DNA from: an uncultured Chryseobacterium sp.
GTDB taxonomy: Bacteria > Bacteroidota > Bacteroidia > Flavobacteriales > Weeksellaceae
Direction of reading: 5' to 3'
Assembly: GCA_913778085.1 (NCBI GenBank)
Contig: CAJYXJ010000063.1
Location: forward strand, 17,024 to 81,023
DNA length: 64,000 nt
The position numbers and the translations under genes are program-made. The first letter of the stretch is position 1; every line of letters begins with the position of its first letter. Shown piece after piece: positions 35,334 through 43,471 of this stretch. The notes under the pieces are model-generated. The model did no database searches. It saw only the letters and a program-made list of their open reading frames with translations, and was not told where the DNA came from.

Positions 35334-36485
35334 ATGTCAGACAACGCCTGGGAAAATTTAGTAAAAAAGCAGCTTAAGACCGACGATATCTATTCCGTTC
35401 TTAAAAAAGAAAACCTGGAGGGAATTGAAATTAAGCCTTACTATGATTCTGTTGAAAAATCTTTGGTTAACCTGCCAAAAATAGAAGAAAGCACACATCT
35501 TGTGGCCAGGTATCATGAAAGCCTTCGGGATGATGTTTTTGCCTTTATTTTGGAGCAGAACGTTGAAGACCTCGAGCAGAAAACTATTTTTGTCAATAAT
35601 GTTGATCTCGCTGGGCATATCAGCCCGAAAGAAGAAGATCAGTACTTTTCTCTGATCGATGTTTTTGATGAAAAAGAAGCGGTGATTAACGATCAGCTGG
35701 TGAAAGAATTGCTGGCCAAACAATTCAGGAGAAATATCTGTGTTGATATTTCACTCCACCAGAATGCCGGAGCATCAATCCATCAGCAACTCGGCATTGC
35801 CCTGGCCAAAACAAAGGAGCTGATAGAGTTCTATGGTACGGAAATTTTAAATAAATTGTTATTCAGGATCGCCATCGGAGCCAATTATTTCTTTGAAATG
35901 GCAAAGGTCAGGGCCTTTAAAATTGTCTTTAATCAGCTTTCCAAAGAGTATGGCCTGGATGAAATTCCTTACATTTTTGCAGAGACTTCCCTTCGGAATA
36001 AAGCGGTTTCCGATAATGAAAACAACCTCATACGTTCTACGCTGGAACTGGCCTCAGCGATGATCGGAGGTGCAGATGCGGTGTTCAGCAACAATTATCT
36101 GATGAATAATGGTAGTGAAAATTCGGAAGAAATTTCCTTTAAACAGCAAATCGTCCTGGCTTACGAAAGCATCATCAATGTTTTTGAAGACGCTTCCAAC
36201 GGGAGTTATTATGTAGAAGATATTACCCGGCAGATTGCAGAAAAGTCCTGGGCATTTTTCGTTGAAACAGAAGACGCAGGAGGATATCTGAAATTACTAA
36301 AGCAAGGAACCATTCAGAAAAAAATCTACGATCATGCGGTAGCAGAACAGCAATGGGTGGAAGAAGGAAAAATAAAATTGATCGGTGTCAACCTGTATCC
36401 GAAATTAGAAATAAAAAAATCGTATGAAGAATTATACAGTGCAAAAGAAATTAAAGCAGTTCGCTGGGCTGAAATGTTTGAGTGA
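35334..36485 (+). CDS. Methylmalonyl-CoA mutase small-subunit-like protein, no cobalamin domain
   Basis: TIM-barrel part of the methylmalonyl-CoA mutase family, nearest to the non-catalytic small subunit. Family stretches include DISLHQNAGASIHQQLGIAL, FRIAIGANYFFEMAKVRAF and AETSLRNK. At 383 aa it ends after the barrel and lacks the C-terminal B12 domain (no DxHxxG). The catalytic large subunit, usually next door, is not in this window; a broken GxxExxY gene and repeats follow instead. It may pair with a large subunit encoded elsewhere. Confidence 0.75.
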   Translation: MSDNAWENLVKKQLKTDDIYSVLKKENLEGIEIKPYYDSVEKSLVNLPKIEESTHLVARYHESLRDDVFAFILEQNVEDLEQKTIFVNNVDLAGHISPKEEDQYFSLIDVFDEKEAVINDQLVKELLAKQFRRNICVDISLHQNAGASIHQQLGIALAKTKELIEFYGTEILNKLLFRIAIGANYFFEMAKVRAFKIVFNQLSKEYGLDEIPYIFAETSLRNKAVSDNENNLIRSTLELASAMIGGADAVFSNNYLMNNGSENSEEISFKQQIVLAYESIINVFEDASNGSYYVEDITRQIAEKSWAFFVETEDAGGYLKLLKQGTIQKKIYDHAVAEQQWVEEGKIKLIGVNLYPKLEIKKSYEELYSAKEIKAVRWAEMFE

Positions 36486-36550
36486 TTTTTCCCGATGAAT
36501 TTTTTGCCTAAATAATATTTAGGGTTCAAAACAAAAACAATTGGATTGAT

Positions 36551-36593
36551 TTTAACCACAGATTGGCACAGATCTTCACAGATGTTTGCGCAG
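36551..36593 (-). repeat. GxxExxY-companion repeat, inverted copy on the left flank
   Basis: Reads ttttaaccacagattggcac then agatcttcacagatgtttgc. It is the reverse complement of the units at 37015, 37113 and 37219, placed 30 bp before the GxxExxY start. Confidence 0.8.
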
Positions 36594-36622
36594 AGAATAT
36601 AAATAAAAACACAACATAAATA

Positions 36623-37005
36623 ATGAAAGAAAATGAGATAAGTTTTTATATCAGGAAAGCTATTTTTTCGGTATATAATGAGTTAGGTCCAGGATTACTG
36701 GAGAAGGTTTATGAAAATGTTTTGTATCACGAACTTAAAGTAACGGTTTATCTGTAATGGTCCAGGGTCCGATGAAAATCAGGTATAGGGATACTTTCTT
36801 GGATTCCGGTTTTATTGCGGATATTATTGTAGAAGATAAAGTAATTATCGAAATAAAAGCAGTGTCGGAAATCAACAATATCCATCATCAGCAATTACTT
36901 ACGTATCTAAAATTAACAAATTTATAGCTAGGCATTTTAGTTAATTTTAATACTGATTATATTGATAAAAGCATATTCAGAAAAATAAACGGAAATTTAG
37001 ATTAA
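36623..37005 (+). pseudogene. GxxExxY protein (PDDEXK_3 family), broken
   Basis: Remnant of a GxxExxY protein, a PD-(D/E)xK-nuclease-fold family of unknown role. The first frame (36623-36757) gives SVYNELGPGLLEKVYENVL, with the name motif G-L-L-E-K-V-Y, then stops. A different frame continues VMVQGPMKIRYRDTFLDSGF, IADIIVEDKVIIEIKAV (nuclease-like D...ExK) and HHQQLLTYLKLTNL, meets TAG at about 36927 and reads on GILVNFNTDYIDKSIFRKI to 37005. So there is one frameshift near 36750 and one in-frame stop. Confidence 0.85.
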
Positions 37006-37014
37006 TCAAATTTC

Positions 37015-37058
37015 AACGCAATCATCTGCGAAAATCTGTGCGAATCCGTGGTTAAAAA
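37015..37058 (+). repeat. GxxExxY-companion repeat, right flank copy 1
   Basis: aacgcaatcatctgcgaaaa then tctgtgcgaatccgtggtta; starts 10 bp after the GxxExxY remnant. Confidence 0.85.
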
Positions 37059-37112
37059 TAGTATTAATTAGTTCTGATCAATTAAGTCTAGACAGGAAAT
37101 AATTAAAAAATA

Positions 37113-37157
37113 AACGCAATCATCTGTGAAAATCTGTGCGAATCTGTGGTTAAAAAA
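37113..37157 (+). repeat. GxxExxY-companion repeat, right flank copy 2
   Basis: aacgcaatcatctgtgaaaa then tctgtgcgaatctgtggtta; 98 bp after copy 1 and differing from it at two positions in the aligned 40 bases. Confidence 0.85.
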
Positions 37158-37218
37158 TACTGCCTATCCAATTACTTATTCTTGATTAACTGAATACCGA
37201 AGCGAAATTATTACAAAT

Positions 37219-37262
37219 AAATACAATCATCCACGAAATCTGTACAATCTGTGGTTAAAAAA
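37219..37262 (+). repeat. GxxExxY-companion repeat, right flank copy 3, overlapping a gene start
   Basis: aaatacaatcatccacgaaa then tctgtacaatctgtggttaa. A diverged copy whose terminal GTGGTTAAAA encodes the first residues of the following methyltransferase. Confidence 0.8.
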
Positions 37263-38399
37263 ATAATAGATCAAAACATCCAGCAATACATCAATGCAAA
37301 TCTTAATACCGATCTGCATGCCTTATTATTAAAAAAGTCTCCTTTTCCTGAGGTTTCCATGCAGGAAATCGTTCAGCAGATCAAAGGAAAGCAGGTCGCA
37401 CAGAAAAAATTTCCTTTTTTATTGAGAGACGGAATTATTTTTCCGCCGCAGCTTAATTTGGAACAGGCTTCTTCGGAGAAAACAGCGCTTTATAAATCGG
37501 AAATATTAAAAGGAAAGAAATTCATTGATCTTACAAGCGGATTTGGGATTGACGCTTATTATTTATCTAAAAACTTTGACGAAATAACGCTGGTCGAGCA
37601 AAATAACGAGCTTTTGGAAATCGTTGAGCACAACTGGAATCTTTTAGAAAGGAAAGCCGAATTTATAAATCAGAAACTGGAAGATTTTCTGGAAGAAAAC
37701 AACGGATCATTTGATGTGGTCTATCTGGATCCGGCACGCAGGGATACCCAAAAAAACAAAGTTTTCCTGTTGGAAGATCTTTCCCCGAACATCCTGGAAA
37801 TCCAGGAGCAGCTGCTTTCCATTTCGAAAGAAGTGGTGATTAAACTCTCGCCGCTCATCGATTTAAAATACCTTATTTCCGTTTTACCAGATATTTTAAG
37901 GATAGACATCATCGCTGTGAAAAATGACGTAAAAGAAGTCGTAGTTTTTCTATCAAAGCAAAACAGGAACGGAATCATCTGCCATTGTGTAAATCTCGGA
38001 AGCGGGGAACCGATATTTAATTTTCATTTCGGAACGGAAGAAAATCAAACGGCTGAATATGGAGAACCGGAGAAATTCATCTATATCCCGAATAACTCTA
38101 TTTTAAAAGCCGGGATTTTCAACCTGATTTCGCAAAAATTCAATTTAAAAAAGCTCCATCCGAATACCCATCTTTATACTTCAGATCAGAAAATGCAGGA
38201 CTTCCCCGGGCGTATTTTTGAAGTGGAAACCATTGAGGCTAAACAAATTCAAAAGAAAAGTCAGTTTAATATCATATCAAAGAATTATCCGTTAAAACCG
38301 GAAGAAATCAGGAAAAAATACAATCTGAAAGATGGTGGTGAAAACTATCTTATTTTTACACAGTCCAAAAAAGGAAAAATAATTCTAAAATCCGTATAA
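37251..38399 (+). CDS. Class I SAM-dependent methyltransferase with C-terminal THUMP-like domain
   Basis: Predicted nucleic-acid or small-molecule methyltransferase. A helical N-terminal domain (LLKKSPFPEVSMQEIVQQIK, LLRDGIIFPP) is followed by a Rossmann domain with motif I FIDLTSGFGIDAYYLS, acidic VEQN and motif IV DVVYLDPARR. The last 70 residues resemble the THUMP-like domain (FPGRIFEVE, NYPLKPEEIRKKYNLKDGG). Substrate unknown. The only start that keeps the N-terminus is GTG at 37251: the frame meets a stop at 37218-37220 and the next ATG is near residue 37. That GTG lies in a repeat. Confidence 0.8.
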   Translation: MVKKIIDQNIQQYINANLNTDLHALLLKKSPFPEVSMQEIVQQIKGKQVAQKKFPFLLRDGIIFPPQLNLEQASSEKTALYKSEILKGKKFIDLTSGFGIDAYYLSKNFDEITLVEQNNELLEIVEHNWNLLERKAEFINQKLEDFLEENNGSFDVVYLDPARRDTQKNKVFLLEDLSPNILEIQEQLLSISKEVVIKLSPLIDLKYLISVLPDILRIDIIAVKNDVKEVVVFLSKQNRNGIICHCVNLGSGEPIFNFHFGTEENQTAEYGEPEKFIYIPNNSILKAGIFNLISQKFNLKKLHPNTHLYTSDQKMQDFPGRIFEVETIEAKQIQKKSQFNIISKNYPLKPEEIRKKYNLKDGGENYLIFTQSKKGKIILKSV

Positions 38400-38509
38400 A
38401 AATGTTGCTGTAAAATGTAGGATTTCTTAATTTTGGGCAATTAAAATATAATTATGAATCGCTTTCCATACTGCGGTTTCATATAAATTTGAAAAAATAA
38501 ATTTTCCAT

Positions 38510-38812
38510 ATGAAAAAATTAGTGATATGTTTAGCCCTTGCTACGGTTGCGGTAAGCTGTAAAAAGATCCAGGCTGGCGGAAATAAAGACGTGATCAAGC
38601 TGGAAGAAGGAGTAGAGAGATATTCTGACGACGAGCAGACAAGCGGTGAGCAGGATAATCTTTCAAAATACAGAGGAGATGCACACGAAGGCCATGAAGC
38701 TCCCGCAAAAACAGATACTGCCGGTGCTGTACAGCCTAAAGCAGAAGACGGAAAGCATTCTGATGCAACATCCATTCCTGAAGGATCTCAAACACCAAAG
38801 GCTGAGCACTAA
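38510..38812 (+). CDS. Small lipoprotein, acidic
   Basis: Predicted lipoprotein of unknown function. The type II signal ends in the lipobox AVSC with the lipidated Cys17 (MKKLVICLALATVAVSCKK). The mature 83 residues are hydrophilic and disorder-prone, rich in Glu, Asp, Ala, Gly, Lys and His, with no fold motif. The residues after the cysteine are KKIQAGG, without the acidic surface-export signature seen in some Bacteroidota, so a periplasmic location is more likely. A strong terminator follows. Confidence 0.65.
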   Translation: MKKLVICLALATVAVSCKKIQAGGNKDVIKLEEGVERYSDDEQTSGEQDNLSKYRGDAHEGHEAPAKTDTAGAVQPKAEDGKHSDATSIPEGSQTPKAEH

Positions 38813-38829
38813 TTGCTGAAAATATTAAA

Positions 38830-38859
38830 AAGTCCTGCAGAAATGCAGGACTTTTTTGT
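38830..38859 (+). terminator. Terminator after the lipoprotein gene
   Basis: A 10-bp perfect stem (aagtcctgca / tgcaggactt) with a GAAA tetraloop and a T run. Confidence 0.9.
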
Positions 38860-38962
38860 GGGGCATAGTTGAATGAATCCTTTTCAAACCTGAGGAAAAT
38901 TATACCTTTTTGTTTGTCCCGGCGCGGCAAATTCTTTACTTTTAGCAAAATAATATTTTACA

Positions 38963-40342
38963 ATGCAAGAGACTTTAAATTACATCAACGAAAACAAGCA
39001 GCGCTTCGTTGATGAATTGTTTGAATTACTGAGAATTCCTTCTATTTCTGCGGATCCTGCTTATAAAGAAGAAGTTCTGAAATGTGCAGGGGTTGTAGCA
39101 GCTTACCTGGAAAATGCGGGTGCTGACAACGTGGAAGTATGCCAGACCAAAGGATATCCTATTGTTTTCGGGGAAAAGATTTTAGATACAAACCTGCCTA
39201 CGGTTTTGGTATACGGACACTACGATGTTCAGCCGGCCGATCCGTTGGAATTGTGGACCAAACCGCCTTTTGAACCGTATATCGAAAAGACGGTGCTTCA
39301 CCCGGAAGGTGCCATCTTTGCCAGGGGTTCTGCCGATGATAAAGGCCAGTTTTTCATGCATCTGAAAGCTTTTGAAGCGATGATGAAAACCAACGCGCTT
39401 CCTTGCAATGTTAAATTTATTCTGGAAGGTGAAGAAGAAGTAGGATCGGTAAGCCTGGGGGATTTTGTTAACGAAAACAAAGAAAAATTAGCCTGCGACT
39501 GTATCCTGATTTCCGATACCCATATTTACAGCAACGAGCAGCCTACCGTAACCACAGGACTAAGAGGTCTGAGCTATGTAGAAGTGGAGATCGAAGGCCC
39601 GAACAGGGATCTGCATTCCGGACTTTACGGAGGTGCCGTTCCGAACCCGATCCACGTGCTTTCAAGAATGATTGCCAAACTGATCGATGAAGACGGGCAC
39701 ATTACAATCGATGGGTTCTATGACAATGTAGAAACAGTCTCTGATTCCGACAGAGCGGATATGAATAAACTGAAAGACAATCCGGAAGAATTTAAAAAAT
39801 CCATCGGTCTCAATGGGGTAGAAGGCGAAAAAGGCTACACAACTCTGGAAAGAACATCGATCCGTCCTACTTTAGACTGCAATGGCATCTGGGGAGGCTA
39901 TACGGGAGAGGGTGCAAAAACGGTCATTCCTTCTAAAGCTTCTGCTAAGATTTCCATGCGTCTGGTTCCTTATCAGACCCCGGAAGAAATCACGGAAAAA
40001 TTCACTGCTTACTTTAAGAAAATCGCTCCTGAAAACGTAAAGGTAAAAGTAACGCCGCACCATGGAGGAATGCCTTACGTCCTGCCGACGGATACCAAAG
40101 AATTTACGGCGGCAAAACGGGCGATGGAAACCGCTTTCGGAAAAGAAGTCCTTCCATACCGAGGAGGTGGAAGTATTCCTATCACGGCAATGTTTGAGCA
40201 GGTTTTAGGAGCTAAGTCTGTTTTAATGGGCTTCGGATTAGATTCAGATGCGATCCACTCTCCAAATGAGCATTACGGATTATTTAATTTCTATAAAGGA
40301 ATTGAAAGTATACCTCTCTTTTTCGAGAATTATGCTAAATAA
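38963..40342 (+). CDS. M20 family dipeptidase
   Basis: Cytosolic di-zinc exopeptidase of the M20 family, probably cutting dipeptides. The first metal ligand motif is GHYDVQPAD (His86, Asp88), then ARGSADDKGQ (bridging Asp), LEGEEEVGS (catalytic and ligand Glu), SDTHIY and a C-terminal HSPNEHYG ligand. The lid domain includes DLHSGLYGGAVPNPIHVL. At 459 aa it matches carnosinase-like bacterial dipeptidases (PepV/CNDP type). Single-gene unit with its own terminator. Confidence 0.92.
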   Translation: MQETLNYINENKQRFVDELFELLRIPSISADPAYKEEVLKCAGVVAAYLENAGADNVEVCQTKGYPIVFGEKILDTNLPTVLVYGHYDVQPADPLELWTKPPFEPYIEKTVLHPEGAIFARGSADDKGQFFMHLKAFEAMMKTNALPCNVKFILEGEEEVGSVSLGDFVNENKEKLACDCILISDTHIYSNEQPTVTTGLRGLSYVEVEIEGPNRDLHSGLYGGAVPNPIHVLSRMIAKLIDEDGHITIDGFYDNVETVSDSDRADMNKLKDNPEEFKKSIGLNGVEGEKGYTTLERTSIRPTLDCNGIWGGYTGEGAKTVIPSKASAKISMRLVPYQTPEEITEKFTAYFKKIAPENVKVKVTPHHGGMPYVLPTDTKEFTAAKRAMETAFGKEVLPYRGGGSIPITAMFEQVLGAKSVLMGFGLDSDAIHSPNEHYGLFNFYKGIESIPLFFENYAK

Positions 40343-40364
40343 GTGATATTAATAAATTTATATA

Positions 40365-40398
40365 AAAAAAATCCCGCAGATATCTGTGGGATTTTTTA
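40365..40398 (+). terminator. Terminator after the dipeptidase gene
   Basis: Stem atcccgcagat / atctgtgggat with one mismatch, flanked by A and T runs. Confidence 0.85.
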
Positions 40399-40431
40399 TA
40401 TTTACCTGAAAAATAATTAATAAATATTATT

Positions 40432-41433
40432 ATGAAAAAAATTCTATTTTTTGCTTTAGGACTATTTTCAATTAATGCTGCTTTCGGGCAGGTTATTGAC
40501 AGCCAGAATTTTAATAGCCTTACTACTGGAAATGTAGGAACTAACTTTACGGGGGCTTCTGCAGGGCAGGGAGGCTATTATTTAATCAACGGGGTTGCTT
40601 CAGATTATCAGATTGTGACTATTGATGCCGCACATGCCAATTCAATCAGAATTACAGCCGGTCCTGGTTATGCAGCTACCAGCGACCCTAATAATCATAC
40701 CGTAGCAAAGCCTGTAGGAGTGAATGCCAACGCAGGTAACAATATTATAAAAGCAACATATAGTTTTTATACGGGTTCAGCAAATGGAGCGGGTTCAATT
40801 TATTTCAATCTGCTTGATGATGGAACCACACCAGGAGTAATTGTTAGTCTCATTTACAATGTGGCTACTAAAACAATAACCGCCGGAGGAGCTGTAACCA
40901 ATAATGGAACCAGGGTTTTTGCGGGTATTAAAACGCTTGGGGCCACTTATCCAGCAAATACATGGGTGCCTGTTGGTATGGCTTATAATATGACCACTGG
41001 CGCCATGACTTGGTATACGCCTCAGGAAACATATACATTCTCCACACCGCCTGCGGGATATGCTTTAATTCCAGGACTTGATGTAGGGCAATACAGAACC
41101 TATAATTTGAATGCGTCAGGAAACTCTGCAGCCTATACTTGGGCTTTTGACGACTTTAATCTTTCTTACTCTAATAATATTGTATTAGCCACTAAGGAGG
41201 TTACTAAAGAAAATAATGACATTCAGATATATCCTAATCCTGTAGTAGATCACCTTACATTAAAATCTGCATCCAAAATTAATAAAGTAGAAATTTTTGA
41301 TATGTCAGGAAAAAATACAGGTAGTAGTTTAAATGGAGACAAAGTTGATGTCAGTACACTTACTTCCGGAACGTATCTGATTAATATCGAAACTAAAGAA
41401 GGTAAAATTTCTAAGAAATTTATCAAAAAATAG
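40432..41433 (+). CDS. Secreted protein with T9SS type A sorting domain
   Basis: T9SS cargo of unknown function. The signal peptide ends at about residue 19 (SINAAFGQ). The body of about 230 residues looks like a jelly-roll beta-sandwich (SQNFNSLTTGNVGTNFTG, YYLINGVASDYQIVTIDAAH, YTWAFDDFNLSYSN). The last 75 residues are the sorting domain: IQIYPNPVVDHLTLKS, VEIFDMSGK, GTYLINIETKEGK, ending SKKFIKK. The adhesin-like fold suggests a surface or released glycan-binding role, but nothing shows an enzyme. Confidence 0.82.
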   Translation: MKKILFFALGLFSINAAFGQVIDSQNFNSLTTGNVGTNFTGASAGQGGYYLINGVASDYQIVTIDAAHANSIRITAGPGYAATSDPNNHTVAKPVGVNANAGNNIIKATYSFYTGSANGAGSIYFNLLDDGTTPGVIVSLIYNVATKTITAGGAVTNNGTRVFAGIKTLGATYPANTWVPVGMAYNMTTGAMTWYTPQETYTFSTPPAGYALIPGLDVGQYRTYNLNASGNSAAYTWAFDDFNLSYSNNIVLATKEVTKENNDIQIYPNPVVDHLTLKSASKINKVEIFDMSGKNTGSSLNGDKVDVSTLTSGTYLINIETKEGKISKKFIKK

Positions 41434-41449
41434 TCAATTTAAATTATAG

Positions 41450-41486
41450 AGAAATCACCTTAATCGAGGTGATTTCTTATTTTTTT
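41450..41486 (+). terminator. Terminator after the first T9SS cargo gene
   Basis: An 11-bp perfect stem (agaaatcacct / aggtgatttct) with a 6-nt loop and a T run. Confidence 0.88.
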
Positions 41487-41571
41487 TAAGATTCTTTTAA
41501 ATAAATCTATTCGTAATTGTTTGATTGATAAAATATTATTATTATCTTTATGATAGCTAAATAATAATAAT

Positions 41572-42495
41572 ATGAAAAAACTTTTACTTGTAGGCTCATT
41601 ATTGGGACTAACTATGATGAATGCTCAAGGCACCAATGTGTATAGTTACGGTTTTGATGCCGCCTTTGGAGCAGACTGGATTACGACCAACCAGAGTACT
41701 CCTTCCACCACTTCTTTGTGGACTAAGGCTACTTATACGACACCGTTAACCAATCCTTTATTCGGAAGCGGCAATACGACTACGGTACCTTCAGGACAGG
41801 CAGGCGGGGCCAACTCATTTGCCTTGGTGAATTATACCAGCACCTCCGGGGCCGGAATTATCAGCAACTGGCTCATTACACCATCAGTTAACGTGAAAGA
41901 CGGAGATGTGGTAAGTTTCTATACCCGGAAAGGTACTGACGGTACTATTGATTATCCAGACCGCCTGGAATTGCGGTACAGTACGGCAGCAACTGCTGTG
42001 ACACCTTCCGGAGGATCTTCCGGATTAGGTTCTTTTACCAATGTGGGAGTAACGGTAAATCCTAATCTTGCCTCAGGATTTGTGTATCCTAAAACCTGGA
42101 CAAAATACAGTTTTACCATTACAGGAGTGGGAAACACTCCCGTTGCGGTTAAATTTGGTTTCAGATATTATGTAACTGATGGAGGACCAAGCGGAACAAA
42201 TTCTGATCTGATCGGTATCGATACCTTCTCTATTGACAGAGCTGTTTTAGCCACCAATGAAGTAGGCGCGACCAGTAGAGCAGTTTCGGTATATCCTAAT
42301 CCAACAACGGATTATTTGACCGTTAAATCTGAAGAAAAAATCAGTACAGTGGAAATATATGATATTGCAGGCAAAAAAATTCCGGTATCTGTTGAAGGCA
42401 ATACAATAGATGTAAGGAAACTTAATGCAGGAACCTATCTGATTAATTTAGAAACTAAAGCAGGCAGAATTTCAGAAAAATTCATTAAGAAATAA
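41572..42495 (+). CDS. T9SS-exported protein with choice-of-anchor J (cleaved-adhesin) domain
   Basis: T9SS cargo. The signal peptide ends near MMNAQ. The central domain has the choice-of-anchor J pattern: FDAAFGADWITTNQS near the start, ISNWLITPSVNVKDGDVVSF, YPDRLELRYS, and VKFGFRYYVTD...GIDTFSI before the sorting domain. The C-terminus carries VSVYPNPTTDYLTVKS, VEIYDIAGK, GTYLINLETKAG and ends EKFIKK, like the neighbour upstream. A likely surface adhesin. The preceding T9SS gene has its own terminator, so the two are transcribed separately. Confidence 0.84.
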   Translation: MKKLLLVGSLLGLTMMNAQGTNVYSYGFDAAFGADWITTNQSTPSTTSLWTKATYTTPLTNPLFGSGNTTTVPSGQAGGANSFALVNYTSTSGAGIISNWLITPSVNVKDGDVVSFYTRKGTDGTIDYPDRLELRYSTAATAVTPSGGSSGLGSFTNVGVTVNPNLASGFVYPKTWTKYSFTITGVGNTPVAVKFGFRYYVTDGGPSGTNSDLIGIDTFSIDRAVLATNEVGATSRAVSVYPNPTTDYLTVKSEEKISTVEIYDIAGKKIPVSVEGNTIDVRKLNAGTYLINLETKAGRISEKFIKK

Positions 42496-42516
42496 ATACT
42501 GACAAATGTTAGTTAG

Positions 42517-42547
42517 TAAAAAACGCTCCAATTGGAGCGTTTTTCTT
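42517..42547 (+). terminator. Terminator after the second T9SS cargo gene
   Basis: An 11-bp self-complementary stem around ccaattgg (aaacgctcc / ggagcgttt), with a T run. Confidence 0.85.
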
Positions 42548-42574
42548 ATTTTTAAGAATTAAATCCAAAATATT

Positions 42575-43282
42575 ATGTTAGAGAATAAAGTCGCTTATAT
42601 CACCGGAGGAACAAAAGGAATCGGTTTCGGAATTGCTAAAATTCTATTGGAAAACGGAGTATCTGTCGCATTTTCAGGAAGAAATAGAGATGATGTGGAA
42701 AAAGCCGAACAAGAATTGAAACCGTATTCTGAAAACGTTTTGGGAATTGTTTCCGATGTTAAAAATCTTGAAAGTGAAGAGGAAGCAGTGAGACATACCA
42801 AAGAAAAATTTGGAAAGCTTGATTTTGTAATAGCCAACGCAGGACTGGGGGTCTTTAAACCGGTAGACCAGCTTTCTGCAGAAGAGTGGAATGACATGAT
42901 CGAAACGAATTTAACAGGGGTTTTCTACACTTTAAAAGCATCGGTGGAAGAACTGAAGAAAACAGAAGGCTATTACATTACGATCGCCAGTCTGGCAGGG
43001 GCCAATTTCTTTGAGAACGGTGCCGGTTACAATGCCTCGAAATTCGGAGTGGTAGGCTTTACACAGGCGGCGATGATTGATTTAAGGAAATACAACATCA
43101 AATCCACGGTCATCATGCCGGGTTCCGTAGCTACGAACTTTAACAGGAATATCCCTTCCGAAAAGGATTCCTGGAAAATACAGCCTGAAGATATGGGAAA
43201 TCTGGTGCTGGACATTTTAAAGATGAATTCGAGGGTTTTACCGAGCAAGATCGAATTTAGGGCGACAAAACCGGCGAAGTAA
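42575..43282 (+). CDS. Short-chain dehydrogenase/reductase
   Basis: Classical SDR with NAD(P)-binding TGGTKGIGFGIA near the N-terminus and FSGRN, whose Arg after the second strand suggests NADP. NAG is present (IANAGLG), the catalytic Ser is in IASLAGANF, and the Tyr/Lys pair in YNASKFG. 235 aa. It resembles 3-oxoacyl-ACP reductase-like SDRs, but the substrate cannot be named. It sits upstream of etfBA with 189 bp between. Confidence 0.85.
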   Translation: MLENKVAYITGGTKGIGFGIAKILLENGVSVAFSGRNRDDVEKAEQELKPYSENVLGIVSDVKNLESEEEAVRHTKEKFGKLDFVIANAGLGVFKPVDQLSAEEWNDMIETNLTGVFYTLKASVEELKKTEGYYITIASLAGANFFENGAGYNASKFGVVGFTQAAMIDLRKYNIKSTVIMPGSVATNFNRNIPSEKDSWKIQPEDMGNLVLDILKMNSRVLPSKIEFRATKPAK

Positions 43283-43316
43283 AAACATCTAATGCGCTGA
43301 ATAATAAATTAGTAAG

Positions 43317-43334
43317 TATTATGCATGCATAATA
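43317..43334. promoter_or_regulatory. 18-bp perfect palindrome upstream of etfBA
   Basis: TATTATGCATGCATAATA is fully self-complementary and lies 137 bp before the etfB ATG. It has no T run and looks like an operator for a dimeric regulator, such as a TetR-type repressor of fatty-acid genes. Confidence 0.5.
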
Positions 43335-43471
43335 TATATTTTATTTATATTAGCGAAACTTAATTCAATAAAAATTCCGGTATAAAGATCCAGCATTTTT
43401 ATGCCACAGATAACAATAAAGCACGTATGAAACCTTAAGGGGACGTAAGGCAAATAAAAATTAAACAACGT

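Noticed and set aside
36551-37262. CRISPR-like array suggested by the repeated 40-45 bp units
   Set aside because: Spacing is irregular, one copy is inverted, units are diverged, and no cas genes are present.
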